NCBI RefSeq assembly: GCF_034008315.1 | Contig: NZ_CP125377.1 | Span: 4,710,501 to 4,774,500 of the forward strand | Source: Pseudomonas sp. P8_241 | GTDB lineage: Bacteria; Pseudomonadota; Gammaproteobacteria; Pseudomonadales; Pseudomonadaceae | Direction of reading: 5' to 3' | Length of the DNA: 64,000 nucleotides | In this document: piece by piece, positions 52,685 to 64,000 of the stretch | Numbering within the stretch: position 1 is the stretch's first letter | How the letters are laid out: the number at the start of each line of letters is the position of its first letter | Program-made: the position numbers and the translations under genes | The notes under the pieces: generated by a model | Database searches by the model: none | Told to the model about the DNA's origin: nothing | Seen by the model: only the letters and a program-made list of their open reading frames with translations

Positions 52685-52706
52685 AAAAAAACGCTCACAG
52701 AGCGTT
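52685..52706 (-). terminator. Terminator of the 4.5S RNA gene
   Basis: AACGCT/AGCGTT (52690-52695 with 52701-52706) form a 6-bp stem. On the minus strand it is followed by seven T, three bases after the RNA 3' end. Confidence 0.88.
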
Positions 52707-52708
52707 AA

Positions 52709-52821
52709 GGTGGTAACCCCACCAGCCACACCCCGGCACACAATGTTCCCGCTGTGGCTGCTGCCTTCCGGCTCTGACCAGGTTCACGGGTAATCGTTGC
52801 GGGGGGACCGATGGGGTCACC
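52709..52821 (-). ncRNA. ffs: 4.5S signal recognition particle RNA
   Basis: On the minus strand the apical SRP domain is evident: GGTCAGAGCCGGAAGGCAGC, with the GGAA tetraloop and the asymmetric loop that bind Ffh. The 5' arm (GGTGACCCC) pairs with the 3' arm (GGGGTTACC), closing a long hairpin of about 113 nt, near the length of the E. coli RNA (114 nt). The CCCGCAACG segment is shared with E. coli. Its position near dnaX matches other Pseudomonas. Ends are estimated from the stem. Confidence 0.95.
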
Positions 52822-52853
52822 ATAACGACGCTCACCTGTCGGCGAGCCGCGCC

Positions 52854-52881
52854 ATTGTACCTATCTGAAGCAAAGTTACAA
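52854..52881 (-). promoter_or_regulatory. Sigma70 promoter of the 4.5S RNA gene
   Basis: On the minus strand a -10 box TACAAT (complement of 52854-52859) and a -35 box TTGTAA (52876-52881) are separated by 16 bases, upstream of the RNA. A short 5' leader would be removed by processing. Confidence 0.6.
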
Positions 52882-53222
52882 CCGTTCGGACAGATAAAAA
52901 ATATGAGCATGGTCAAGGACATGCGATGGCCTTGAAAAGGGTGGCGCCTGCGGCAGGCTATACCACCACGATTCTCCTTTTCCTTCCATGGCCGGCGCTA
53001 ACTCAAAGGGATGCTTAATTGACGTCAGGATTTCAGCTGCAACCCTGAGAATCACGCTAACCATTAAAACAATGCCACCGGCGTCGCAGTCTTGCGAGAC
53101 AACACCCGCAACTCATGAGCCGCTTTTCGGTGTTGCTGGGACATGACCGCGTACCTGATGTATTTTCCAGGTTTCCTCGAACAACCAGCGGCGCAAATTT
53201 TGTCAATCTCGCCCGATGAATA
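52882..53222. other. No gene seen between the 4.5S RNA promoter and the Rhs gene
   Basis: About 340 bases lie downstream of the Rhs gene. A minus-strand open frame at 52876-53064 has no recognisable features, and another short frame near 53068-53170 ends RKTATPVALF without a clear start. No candidate immunity gene for the Rhs toxin tip was recognised. Confidence 0.5.
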
Positions 53223-55940
53223 CTAAAACTTAATAGGCATAAACATTAATTTCCCATTCAACGTCGCTGATATATCAATATTCATCAACGCCTCAATTAT
53301 ATTACTCACACTCTCATCAGGCATCACATCTTCCGAGAGGGCATCACCTATTTCATCCTCACTCAGTGAGCCATTCAACTTCAACTGTACAATATTTTTT
53401 ATTCGAACCATTTCTCCCGGCTCACTAGCACCCGTCAAATAACCCTCCTCATAGTCAGACGACAACTCTTTCAGCACTTCCTCCAGAACGCTATCAAATG
53501 CCTTCTCAAATCCTAATGCATCATAAAAATCAACGTTAGCTACTGAATCACCGATAGACAAATGAGTTCGAAAATCCGAACCCCCGAACAGTTCGCTCTT
53601 GCTGAACCCCTCGTTAACGACCACGTCGGCGTCTAGATACAATCCGCCATACTGATAAAGAGACAACAGTTCAGCCAAATCCGAAAGGGATTTTTCTTTA
53701 CCTGCGTTATCAGCCCCCTCAATTTCCGAGTAAATAGCTTCGATGTTTTTAAATGATATTTCATCATTTTTTGGCTTTATATATTTCAGCTCACCTGCAT
53801 CCTTGATTTCAAAGTTTGAAAAATCACCTGAGACATCTGGGAATGCCTCTCTCGCTCGACCATCAAACCAAAGATACACCTTACTCTGTGAGCTTTTTTG
53901 AATTGTATTGACTATATTTGACGATACGTCGGCAGGTACTGCCCCATGGTAAAAAATATGAATTGTTAGCTTATCTTCATCAGGTGCCAACCCATCGAGA
54001 TCTCTCAGTGTCACTGGATTATTCACAACCATGCAGTACAAGTTCAACCCAGCCACATCCCCCGCCGGATCAGCATTGATCCAACGCTGCAACCACGGCG
54101 CATAATACCTATAGCCATAGTAGTACAGCCCCGTCGCATCGCGCTCCTTCCCCGAATATCGCACGATCTTGTACTTCGCTTCGACTGAACTCTTCGCCGC
54201 CCACCACGCCGTGCCGCCATAGGGGTAGTAATATTCTTGACTGAGCAACTCGGCGTAATGATCTAATTCAAGCGTACTGCTGCTCAGGTGATCATTCAGG
54301 CAATAACGTATCTGATCGTTACTAATGCCTTTGCGCAACCCGCTTTCCCAATGCAATAAACGCACGCCATTACGACCGGCTTGCGCAACGACCACTTGCA
54401 AGTGTTCGCCTGATGTCCGCGTCCGAATTTCCAGTCCTGGCAAATAACGCACTTCACTTATGTGTTCGCCACCACGGGATTTGACTCGGCGCACTTTACG
54501 CACCCGCAAGCCACCACCGTCATAAACATAGATTTCGACATCGTCGTCCTGGCCATCCTCCTCGTCGCGCAACACTTGCGTCACTTGTTGCAATTGGTTG
54601 CGGGCATTCCACTGCATGACCTGACCCGCACTCAATTCCAGTTGATTACCGTTGGCATCAAATCCCTTGGTCCAATCAATGGGTGAGTCGCCTTTGAACA
54701 GGCTGCGGTTACTGCGCTCGTCTACCACCATTTCACGGACATAAGTGTTGCCGGCCCCGGCATCGTGCTTGAGCCTGGTTAGATTTGCGCCAGGATCGTA
54801 GGTGTAGGTTTGGGTATAATTGCGCCACCGACTGTCGTCTTTCGTACCAAAAATCTCCAACTCCGGCAACTCCGGGCGAATAGTCTGGCTGGCGTTTTCA
54901 CGACCGCTAGCGCTCGTTAGTTGGTACAGGGTGTCATATGTATAAGTACTCACGGCCTGAATACGCTGCTGTGCGAACCATTGCACCGGCTGAGAGCGGT
55001 CTTCAATGCACTCGATATTGCCTACAGGGTCGTATTGGTAATACAAATCCTGCAAAACTTTGCCACTCAACCTGCTGGCTTTCAGGTGGCATAACCTGCC
55101 GTCCTCCGCAGAGTAATGAGCAGTAGTAACTACGTCATTGCCGGCCTGCTCAACCTCGACCTGACCAAACGCGGTGTAGGTCGAACTTTTGAGTAATGCG
55201 ACATCGTCCAGATATAGAGCAAATGGCTGGCCCGCGACATTCGCTTCGAACCTTTGCCGGTGACCTAAAGCGTCGACTTGTTCCACCACGCCGCCCAACG
55301 CATCGTGACGCCAATGGGTGGTAAAGGCGCGCGTCTCCAGATCGGCTTCGGACGCCGGCCAGCTGGGAACACTCAGTGAGGCGCAAAACTGACGCGCTTC
55401 AACCAAAGGCTGGCCAGACAACCCATACGACTCATGCCACAAACTACCCGCCGAATCATCATGGCGAATCAGTCGGCCGCAGCGGTTGACGAGAGCTTCC
55501 TCCTCATTCGCGACTGCATAGGCAAAACGCTCCACACAGTGGGTGGTTTGCTCAAGCACCTCCGAAAGTCGCATCAGCTCGTCGTAGTGATAGCTTCGAT
55601 GCGTTTTCCGACCGTCCCAGGTATCGCTCAACTGTCCCGTGGCGTCATTGCAGGCAAGCCACCAGCCGGCATCGACGCTATCTGCTTGCAGCTCCTTTCC
55701 ACTAAGGCTATAGAGCGTGGTTCGATTGGGTCGAACGCCGCCCTCTACCTCGCTTAGCGCAAGCAGACGCGGATCCCATTGCTGGTGAACACGCCCACTG
55801 GCATCCAGAACATGTCGATGAGTCCTGACAACCTGATCCTCCTCAACATCCTGGCGATGGTATGTAATCATGCGGACAGACAAGCCACGTGAATCCGATA
55901 CCACTAATGACGGGGTGTGCTGATGCAGGCAAGCTGGCAT
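53223..55940 (-). CDS. Orphan TccC-like Rhs protein with C-terminal glycosyltransferase toxin domain
   Basis: A 905-residue protein. The start (HTPSLVVSDSRGLSVRMITYHR) matches the opening of the C subunit of insecticidal Tc toxins. YD/RHS repeats follow to about 570, then the RHS core (YYPYGGTAWW at 571-580, SGKERDATGLYYYGYRYYAPW, NPVTLRDLDG ending at 650), where such proteins cut themselves. Residues 651-905 are the variable toxin part. LTIHIFYHG, SLSDLAELLSLYQYGGLYLD and Asp770-Ala-Asp772 are the conserved core of OCH1/TcdA-TcdB-like glycosyltransferases that modify host proteins. DNA coding for the tip (53223-53990) is AT-rich compared with the core, a sign of tip exchange. TcA and TcB genes are not near. 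It has no signal peptide. Confidence 0.88.
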   Translation of the reverse strand: MPACLHQHTPSLVVSDSRGLSVRMITYHRQDVEEDQVVRTHRHVLDASGRVHQQWDPRLLALSEVEGGVRPNRTTLYSLSGKELQADSVDAGWWLACNDATGQLSDTWDGRKTHRSYHYDELMRLSEVLEQTTHCVERFAYAVANEEEALVNRCGRLIRHDDSAGSLWHESYGLSGQPLVEARQFCASLSVPSWPASEADLETRAFTTHWRHDALGGVVEQVDALGHRQRFEANVAGQPFALYLDDVALLKSSTYTAFGQVEVEQAGNDVVTTAHYSAEDGRLCHLKASRLSGKVLQDLYYQYDPVGNIECIEDRSQPVQWFAQQRIQAVSTYTYDTLYQLTSASGRENASQTIRPELPELEIFGTKDDSRWRNYTQTYTYDPGANLTRLKHDAGAGNTYVREMVVDERSNRSLFKGDSPIDWTKGFDANGNQLELSAGQVMQWNARNQLQQVTQVLRDEEDGQDDDVEIYVYDGGGLRVRKVRRVKSRGGEHISEVRYLPGLEIRTRTSGEHLQVVVAQAGRNGVRLLHWESGLRKGISNDQIRYCLNDHLSSSTLELDHYAELLSQEYYYPYGGTAWWAAKSSVEAKYKIVRYSGKERDATGLYYYGYRYYAPWLQRWINADPAGDVAGLNLYCMVVNNPVTLRDLDGLAPDEDKLTIHIFYHGAVPADVSSNIVNTIQKSSQSKVYLWFDGRAREAFPDVSGDFSNFEIKDAGELKYIKPKNDEISFKNIEAIYSEIEGADNAGKEKSLSDLAELLSLYQYGGLYLDADVVVNEGFSKSELFGGSDFRTHLSIGDSVANVDFYDALGFEKAFDSVLEEVLKELSSDYEEGYLTGASEPGEMVRIKNIVQLKLNGSLSEDEIGDALSEDVMPDESVSNIIEALMNIDISATLNGKLMFMPIKF

Positions 55941-56070
55941 GAATAGACCTCCATTTCAGGATACGCGTCCTAAATTGCAGCATTGGCAATTGGAGACTAG
56001 CAGAGGCAGCAAAAAACGCCGTATGAAGCGATTCCCCTGTACGGACACTCGCTTCATTGCGTCGTTTTAT

Positions 56071-57237
56071 CTACAGGTCCTGCAACACCACATCAGCCCT
56101 CCCACCCTCTTGCTGGATCACCAGGTGGATAAAGTGCAGCCTGGCGATCACCGCCGGTGGCAGAACGAACGGATAGAAATCCGGCTGGCCCATGCTGCGT
56201 GACAACTCGTTGAGCATCCCGGCCAGTTCGATCCATGCATTGACGAACGACAGGAATGCCGCGCCGCCGGGATGCTGCGGATCGTAGAGGGTGTCGAGCG
56301 CAAACGGCTGGTAGTCGAAGTCCATTTCCCGGGCACTCATGCCGAACCCCAGCGCAGTGTCGACTGCATCCATCATGTGCAGGTAATGCGCCCAGGTTTC
56401 CGCCCAGTCTTCCCATGGATGCATGGTGGCGTAGGCGCTGACGAAGCGCGCTTGCCAGTCCAGCGGTGCGCCTTGCTGGTAATGCCGTTCGAGCGCGTCA
56501 GCGTAGCTGGCACGCTCATCACCGAACAGGCTCCGAAACGGCTCCAGCCAATGGCTGTTGGCGATCAGCCGATCCCAGTAGTAGTGACCGACCTCATGAC
56601 GAAAATGCCCCAGCAACGTGCGATAGGGCTCGTGCATCTGCACCCGCACCTGTTCGCGGTGAGCATCGTCGGCCTCTTTGATATCGAGGGTGATCAAGCC
56701 ATTGGCATGACCTGTGGTTGGCGGTGTTCCGTCAAGGTCCACGCCGATGAAATCAAATGCCAGGCCGGTTTCTTCGTGGGCGGTTTTAGCAATGACCGGC
56801 AGACCCAGCGTGATCAATTGCGCGACCATCCGGCGTTTGGCGGTTTCGACCTTGCACCAGCGTTCGTGATTCTCAGGCATCGACAGGTCGGGAATGGTGC
56901 GATTCAGACGACAGGCGATGCACAGCGTTTCGTACTCGTCGACGGGAAGCAGCCAGTTGCATGCGGCGGGTGAATCGAGGTTGGCACAACGACGATACGC
57001 ACCCGCTGCCGGGTCGGCGTCGAGCACCCAGGTTTGCGCTAGCTCACCCGGTTGCAGCGAGGACAAACGGCTCTGCTCAGGCTGATAACCCAATGCCGCT
57101 GAACAGGCCAGGCACTGGCTGTTGCGAAAGAACAGCGATTGCCCGCAACGACAGGGCCAGACCTTGCTGTTACGGGAGTTTTCGCCCATGAAGGGTGCGG
57201 CGATGCGCGAGCTGAGCTGCTCGAAGAAACGGAACAT
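56071..57237 (-). CDS. Zinc-ribbon putative metallopeptidase
   Basis: A 388-residue cytoplasmic protein. An N-terminal zinc ribbon (CRCG near 29-32 and CLACSAALGY near 43) precedes a peptidase domain whose metal site is in FRHEVGHYYWDRL near 213-225, a variant of HExxH where HEVGH carries both His and the Glu. A later SAYATMHPWEDWAETWAHYLH near 270 may give the third ligand. This arrangement is found in a conserved family of unknown substrate common in proteobacteria. The ATG at 57237 is used. No operon partner; it is flanked by repeats on one side. Confidence 0.87.
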   Translation of the reverse strand: MFRFFEQLSSRIAAPFMGENSRNSKVWPCRCGQSLFFRNSQCLACSAALGYQPEQSRLSSLQPGELAQTWVLDADPAAGAYRRCANLDSPAACNWLLPVDEYETLCIACRLNRTIPDLSMPENHERWCKVETAKRRMVAQLITLGLPVIAKTAHEETGLAFDFIGVDLDGTPPTTGHANGLITLDIKEADDAHREQVRVQMHEPYRTLLGHFRHEVGHYYWDRLIANSHWLEPFRSLFGDERASYADALERHYQQGAPLDWQARFVSAYATMHPWEDWAETWAHYLHMMDAVDTALGFGMSAREMDFDYQPFALDTLYDPQHPGGAAFLSFVNAWIELAGMLNELSRSMGQPDFYPFVLPPAVIARLHFIHLVIQQEGGRADVVLQDL

Positions 57238-57301
57238 GGCGATCTCTCCCTGGGGCTTGCAGAGACTAGATCATTCCCGCTTCAAGAACGTTCCCCTTTT
57301 T

Positions 57302-57384
57302 TGTAGGAGCCGGCTTGCCGGCGAAGGCGGTCTTGAGCCTTGCACCAATCTTTCGGGCCTCTTCGCTGGCAAGCCAGCTCCTAG
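57302..57384. repeat. REP pair, wide spacing
   Basis: Copies of the GGCTTGCC type at 57302-57327 and 57361-57384 in opposite orientation, between ligA and the metallopeptidase gene. The second copy has a CTCCTAGA end instead of CTCCTACA. Confidence 0.8.
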
Positions 57385-57409
57385 AAGGGTTGCGTAGACC
57401 TGTATGGCA

Positions 57410-59818
<2,409 letters not shown>

Positions 59819-59833
59819 TCATCGCGCTTAACA

Positions 59834-59926
59834 GATCGCAGCCTCGTTTCACTCGACAGCTCCTACACAGCTCCTACGGCAATCCGCAATCCTGTAGGAG
59901 CTGTCGAGTGAAACGAGGCTGCGATC
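59834..59926. repeat. Long perfect inverted repeat, 34-bp arms
   Basis: Arms 59834-59867 and 59893-59926 are exact reverse complements, running from GATCGCAGCC to CAGCTCCTACA, with a 25-base spacer. It fills most of the zipA-ligA gap. Related to 37141-37250. Confidence 0.85.
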
Positions 59927-59934
59927 GTTTGATC

Positions 59935-60792
59935 TTAGCGCTTCTGGGTCAAGGCACGGCGCTCAAACTCGACGATGCGCTGACGATAATGCTCGATCGT
60001 CTGGGCAGTCAGTACGCTGCGCTGGTCGTCCTTCAGTTCGCCGTTCAGCTCCTGGGACAATTTGCGCGCCGCCGCGACCATCACGTCGAAGGCCTGTTTC
60101 GGATGACGCGGGCCTGGCAGACCGAGGAAAAAGCTCACGGCCGGGGTGCTGAAATGATCGATGTCGTCCAGGTCGAACACCCCTGGCTTGACTGCGTTGG
60201 CCATGGAAAACAGCACTTCGCCGTTGCCCGCCATGCTTTCGTGCCGATGGAAAATGTCCATCTCGCCGAAACGCAAACCGCTCTCCAGAATGTTCTGCAG
60301 CAATGCCGGGCCCTTGAAGCCGGCCGCATCACGGCAGATCACGCTGATCACCAGCACCTCTTCAGCCTGCGGCTGTTCTCTTTCGCTGACCGATGGCGCG
60401 GGTTTGCTGTCATCGGGAAAATCGTCGTCGCGACTGCTGAAGCTCGGACCGCCGTCCAGATCCAGGCTGAGGTTCATGTCGCCCTGTGACGGTTCGCCAT
60501 GGCTACGCTTGCCACGCTTGGAGCCTGATTCGCGAGACTCACGGGCCGGCATGCTCACCGACGGCAGATCGTGCTCGTCCAGTTGCGGTTCTTTATGCGT
60601 ATCCAGCACGCGCGGCGGGCCCAGCACCTCGGCGCTGACGGTATCGTCGTCCGACTGACTGGACAGGTTTCGATCAAGGCGGAATTTCAGTTTTCCCTTG
60701 CCGCCGCGCATACGGCGCCAGCCATCAAAAAGAATACCGGCAATGACAATAATGCCGATGACGATCAGCCACTCGCGCAGACCGATTTCCAT
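59935..60792 (-). CDS. zipA: Cell division protein ZipA
   Basis: Anchors FtsZ to the membrane and stabilises the Z ring. It has 285 residues: one N-terminal membrane helix (about 7-25), a charged Arg/Lys patch ([10 protein letters not shown]), a Pro/Ser/Asp-rich linker to about 145 and a C-terminal FtsZ-binding domain ([19 protein letters not shown] near 149). It follows smc and precedes ligA, the usual Pseudomonas order. Confidence 0.95.
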   Translation of the reverse strand: MEIGLREWLIVIGIIVIAGILFDGWRRMRGGKGKLKFRLDRNLSSQSDDDTVSAEVLGPPRVLDTHKEPQLDEHDLPSVSMPARESRESGSKRGKRSHGEPSQGDMNLSLDLDGGPSFSSRDDDFPDDSKPAPSVSEREQPQAEEVLVISVICRDAAGFKGPALLQNILESGLRFGEMDIFHRHESMAGNGEVLFSMANAVKPGVFDLDDIDHFSTPAVSFFLGLPGPRHPKQAFDVMVAAARKLSQELNGELKDDQRSVLTAQTIEHYRQRIVEFERRALTQKR

Positions 60793-61049
60793 GTAATCCC
60801 GTGCCTCTATAAAAAATGCTGAAAAATAAGGGGTTTACAACCTGCAAACCGCTTTAAAACGTGGCGCCAACTCTATGTTCTGACAGGCGTTTTGCCCACG
60901 TATACGAAAAATTGACATTAAACTAGCACGACCAAAGGCAACTTTACACCGTCTACATCCCCGGCTTTAACGAATATGTCGATTAGCCAGCAAGTTGATA
61001 CTCGCAATCAAGTCCTACAGAGCACAACCAATCATCCTGCAGCCTCGAC

Positions 61050-64000
61050 TCAGGCATCCACCATCGCCATTGCCTCCTCCACATCTACAGCTACCAGACG
61101 CGAACAGCCGGGCTCATGCATCGTCACACCCATCAGTTGATCAGCCATTTCCATGGCTATCTTGTTGTGGGTGATGTAGATGAATTGCACCGTTTGCGAC
61201 ATCTCCTTCACCAGCCGTGCGTAGCGTCCAACGTTAGCGTCATCCAGTGGCGCGTCAACTTCATCGAGCATGCAGAACGGCGCCGGATTCAACTTGAAGA
61301 TTGCAAAAACCAGCGCCAATGCGGTGAGGGCTTTTTCGCCACCAGAGAGCAAATGGATGGTGCTGTTCTTCTTTCCGGGCGGCTGCGCCATGATTGTTAC
61401 CCCTGTATCGAGTAGATCTTCGCCCGTCAGTTCCAAATACGCGCGTCCACCACCGAAAACTTTTGGGAAAAGCGCCTGTAAACCGCCATTGATCTGATCA
61501 AAGGTATCTTTGAAACGGTTGCGGGTTTCCTTGTCGATCTTGCGAATCACGTTCTCAAGCGTTTCAAGAGCCTCCACCAGATCGTCGTTCTGTGCATCCA
61601 GATAACGTTTACGCTCCGATTGTTGCTGGTACTCGTCGATGGCCGCGAGGTTGATCGCACCAAGGCGCGCAATGCGCGCGGCAATGCGCTCGAGCTCTTC
61701 TTCAGCGTCTTTCTCGTTGGCCTCGGCGGGCAGCGTAGTGAGCACGCCGTGCAGGTCGTAGCCGTCCTCCTGCAACTGGTCCTGCAGGGTCTTGCGGCGC
61801 ACCGTCAGGGCCTGCCATTCCATGCGCTGGGTTTCGAGCTGGCCGCGAATCAGTTGGGACTGTTGCTCAGCCTGGTTGCGGCGCTTCTCGGCATCACGCA
61901 GTTCGCGGTCGGCGTCTTCCAGGGCGATCTGCGCGGTCTTGAGCTCTTCGTCGACGGTCATGCGCTTGTCGAGCAGCTCCTCGAGTTTCAGGCGCAATTC
62001 TTCCAGCGGTGCTTCGCCTTCTTCCAGATTGAGGCTTAATTGCTCACGTTTTTCGGTCAGGCGTTCGGACTGCATTTCCAGACGCTCCAGCGCCTGACGC
62101 GTCGAATCGTGCTGGGCCTTGAGCGAGCCCAGGCGCACCGCCAATTGATGTGCGTGATCCTTGTGTTGACGCGCTTCCTGACGCACCCGGTCCAGACGTT
62201 CGCGCAAGCTGTCGCGCTGGGCCAGCAGCAATTCGCGCTGCTCGGTGTCCAGCGCCATGCTGTCGAGGGCCTCCTGCAATTGCAGGCGCGCTTCGCCGAT
62301 GTTTTCGTGTTCCAGCGCGCGCTGTTCGTCCAGCTCGACGAGCTCGTCATCGAGACGTGTGCGACGCAAGGTCAACTGTTCCGCCTTGGCTTTACCGGCA
62401 GACAATTGCGCTTTGAGTTCACCTTGCTGACGCGCTTCGTCTTGCAGCAGACGACGCAGATGTTCGCGACCGTTTTCCTGCTGACGCTGCTGCGCCCTGA
62501 GATTCTGAAGCTGGGTTTCCAGGGTTTCGACGGTGGCTTCGCGCTCGTCGCGCTCAAGCCCCAACTGCTGGATTTCCTGACCCCGGGCAAGCACGCCGCT
62601 TTCGGCTTCACTGGCTCGACGCACCCGCAGGAAATGTCGAGCGACCCAATAACCATCGCGACTGATCAGGCTCTGGCCGGCGGTCAATTGAGCGCGCAAG
62701 GCCAGGGCCTGCTCGAGGCTGTCGACCGGTTTGACCTGCCCCAGCCACGGCGACAGATCGATCTGAGCCTCGACCTTGTCGAGCAAGCTGCCCGCCACCC
62801 GCACGCCATCGCCAGCCGGGCTGAGCAAACGCAGGTCGCCCTGGGCAAACCCGGCCAGATCAAAACCATTGAAATCATCCACCAGCACCGCTTGCAGATC
62901 GGCGCCAAGCACGGTTTCCACCGCCAGCTCCCAGCCTGCTTCAACCTTCAGGCCTTCAGCCAGGCGTGGGCGATTCGCAAGATTCTGTTCGCGCAGCCAT
63001 TCGGCGGTGCCCGTACCCGGATCGAGCGCGGCTTGCTGCAAGGCCTCCAGCGAGGCCAGTCGACCATTGAGTCGCTGCAAATCACCCTGGGCCTGCTGCT
63101 GCGCCGACAGCGCTTGCTGCAGTTCCTGACGCAATTGCTCAAGCTTCTCGACCTGCGCTTCTTCGCTGGTCTGCAAATCCTCGAGCGTCGCTTCGGATTC
63201 AGCGAGCTGCTCGCTGAGTTCCATGATCGCCGCGTCTTCCGGATCCGCCGAAAGCAAGGCACGCTCTTCAGTCAGGCGCTTCTGACGATCAGCCAGGCGC
63301 TCCATGCTGGTTTCCAGCTGCTGAATCCGCGACTGCTGAACTTCTGCCTGACGTCGAGGCTCGGCGGCGGTGAGGTTGAACGTATCCCACTGCTCCTGCC
63401 AGCCGTGCATGGTGGTTTCGGAGTCTTCCAGCGCGGCGGCAGCTTCTTCAGCCGCGGCGCTGGTGACTTCCTGCTCCGGCGTGAGCATGTCCAGTTCTTC
63501 ACCGAGGGTCAGCAACAGCGTACGGTCGTGCCCCAGGTGAGATTCGGTTTCCAGGCGCGCGCGCTCGGCTTCTTTCAGATCGTCCTGCAGCTGACGCAAA
63601 CGTTGCTGACCGTGCTGGATGCTCTGTTCGACCCGGGCGATATCGCCGCCGACCGAATAAAAACGCCCCTGCACCAGATTGAAGCGTTCAGAGAGATCAT
63701 GATGACCATCGCGCAAGCGCTCGATGCTCGCATCGGCATTGCGTTGCTCGGCCACCAACGCTTCGAAAGAGACTTCCTGCGTACCGATGATCGCTTCGCG
63801 CTGGCCGACCTGATCGTTCAGGTCCTGCCAGCGCAATGCCGACAACTGCGCCTTGAGCTGACGCTCCTCACCCTTGTATTCCTGATATTTCTTGGCAGCC
63901 TCGGCCTGGCGATGCAAACGCTCGAGCTGACGCGTCAGCTCTTCGCGAAGGTCGGTCAGGCGCTCAAGGTTTTCGTGGGTGCGGCGAATGCGGTTTTCCG
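61050..64000 (-). CDS. smc: Chromosome segregation protein SMC, 5' end outside window
   Basis: An ATPase that compacts and separates chromosomes as a dimer. The frame remains open to the window edge (reading ENRIRRTHENLERL), so about 983 C-terminal residues are seen and the N-terminal Walker A head lies outside. The long coiled coils, a hinge near the middle (GLKVEAGWELAVETVLGA and GDLRLLSPAGDG), and the C-terminal head with LLSGGEKALTALALVFAI and LDEVDAPLDDANV (signature and Walker B) are present. An internal TTG at 63917 is not the start. Confidence 0.97.
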   Translation of the reverse strand, partial: ENRIRRTHENLERLTDLREELTRQLERLHRQAEAAKKYQEYKGEERQLKAQLSALRWQDLNDQVGQREAIIGTQEVSFEALVAEQRNADASIERLRDGHHDLSERFNLVQGRFYSVGGDIARVEQSIQHGQQRLRQLQDDLKEAERARLETESHLGHDRTLLLTLGEELDMLTPEQEVTSAAAEEAAAALEDSETTMHGWQEQWDTFNLTAAEPRRQAEVQQSRIQQLETSMERLADRQKRLTEERALLSADPEDAAIMELSEQLAESEATLEDLQTSEEAQVEKLEQLRQELQQALSAQQQAQGDLQRLNGRLASLEALQQAALDPGTGTAEWLREQNLANRPRLAEGLKVEAGWELAVETVLGADLQAVLVDDFNGFDLAGFAQGDLRLLSPAGDGVRVAGSLLDKVEAQIDLSPWLGQVKPVDSLEQALALRAQLTAGQSLISRDGYWVARHFLRVRRASEAESGVLARGQEIQQLGLERDEREATVETLETQLQNLRAQQRQQENGREHLRRLLQDEARQQGELKAQLSAGKAKAEQLTLRRTRLDDELVELDEQRALEHENIGEARLQLQEALDSMALDTEQRELLLAQRDSLRERLDRVRQEARQHKDHAHQLAVRLGSLKAQHDSTRQALERLEMQSERLTEKREQLSLNLEEGEAPLEELRLKLEELLDKRMTVDEELKTAQIALEDADRELRDAEKRRNQAEQQSQLIRGQLETQRMEWQALTVRRKTLQDQLQEDGYDLHGVLTTLPAEANEKDAEEELERIAARIARLGAINLAAIDEYQQQSERKRYLDAQNDDLVEALETLENVIRKIDKETRNRFKDTFDQINGGLQALFPKVFGGGRAYLELTGEDLLDTGVTIMAQPPGKKNSTIHLLSGGEKALTALALVFAIFKLNPAPFCMLDEVDAPLDDANVGRYARLVKEMSQTVQFIYITHNKIAMEMADQLMGVTMHEPGCSRLVAVDVEEAMAMVDA

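Noticed and set aside
53065..53222. A remnant gene or immunity gene downstream of the Rhs gene
   Set aside because: Short frames exist (one ending RKTATPVALF), but none has a start with a ribosome-binding site or a recognisable motif.

Overview
The window comes from a Pseudomonas chromosome, most likely of the P. fluorescens group. The right two thirds follow the known Pseudomonas core order: cco1-cco2-ccoGHIS-hemN-anr-apt, acyl-CoA dehydrogenase, recR, ybaB, dnaX, 4.5S RNA, ligA, zipA, smc. Dispersed REP-like palindromes built around a GTAGGAGC motif also fit this group. No tRNA, rRNA, CRISPR array, insertion sequence or phage gene was seen.

Positions 1-9000 hold the end of a surface-polysaccharide locus. 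It contains a TPR-like protein cut by the window edge, galE, galU, two glycosyltransferases, a Stealth-type sugar-phosphate transferase, a KpsF/KdsD arabinose-5-phosphate isomerase and an exported S1/P1 nuclease. Base composition there is clearly more AT-rich than in the rest, except in galU.

Positions 9300-27300 are the most unusual part. A kinase-fold gene is followed by a tightly overlapping plus-strand operon: kpsC (two glycosyltransferase domains), kpsS, a short-chain dehydrogenase, an LtaS-like phosphoglycerol transferase, a GNAT acyltransferase and a second, 1.5-domain KpsC-like protein. Converging on it from the other strand are a 2517-residue single-module polyketide synthase (KS-AT-DH-degenerate MT-ER-KR-ACP, no thioesterase) and, 9 bases downstream, an alpha-oxoamine synthase. 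PKS, oxoamine synthase, dehydrogenase and KpsC-like protein match the gene set of the rhizobial rkp-1 region for K-antigen capsule. I infer a dedicated sphingoid-like amino-lipid, made by PKS, oxoamine synthase and dehydrogenase, that serves as anchor for a Kdo-linked capsule. Exporters (KpsMTED) are not in the window.

Positions 27650-45960 are the microaerobic respiration block: the aerotaxis receptor aer, two complete cbb3 oxidase operons, the assembly genes ccoGHIS, a SafE-like membrane protein, hemN and the regulator anr. Anr/FNR-type sites lie before hemN (perfect), ccoN2 and ccoG (one mismatch each), but none was found before ccoN1.

Positions 46000-64000 are mostly housekeeping genes. 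The main exception is an orphan TccC-like Rhs protein whose AT-rich C-terminal tip carries a DXD glycosyltransferase domain resembling large clostridial toxins. An MDR-type oxidoreductase gene separates recR from ybaB-dnaX.
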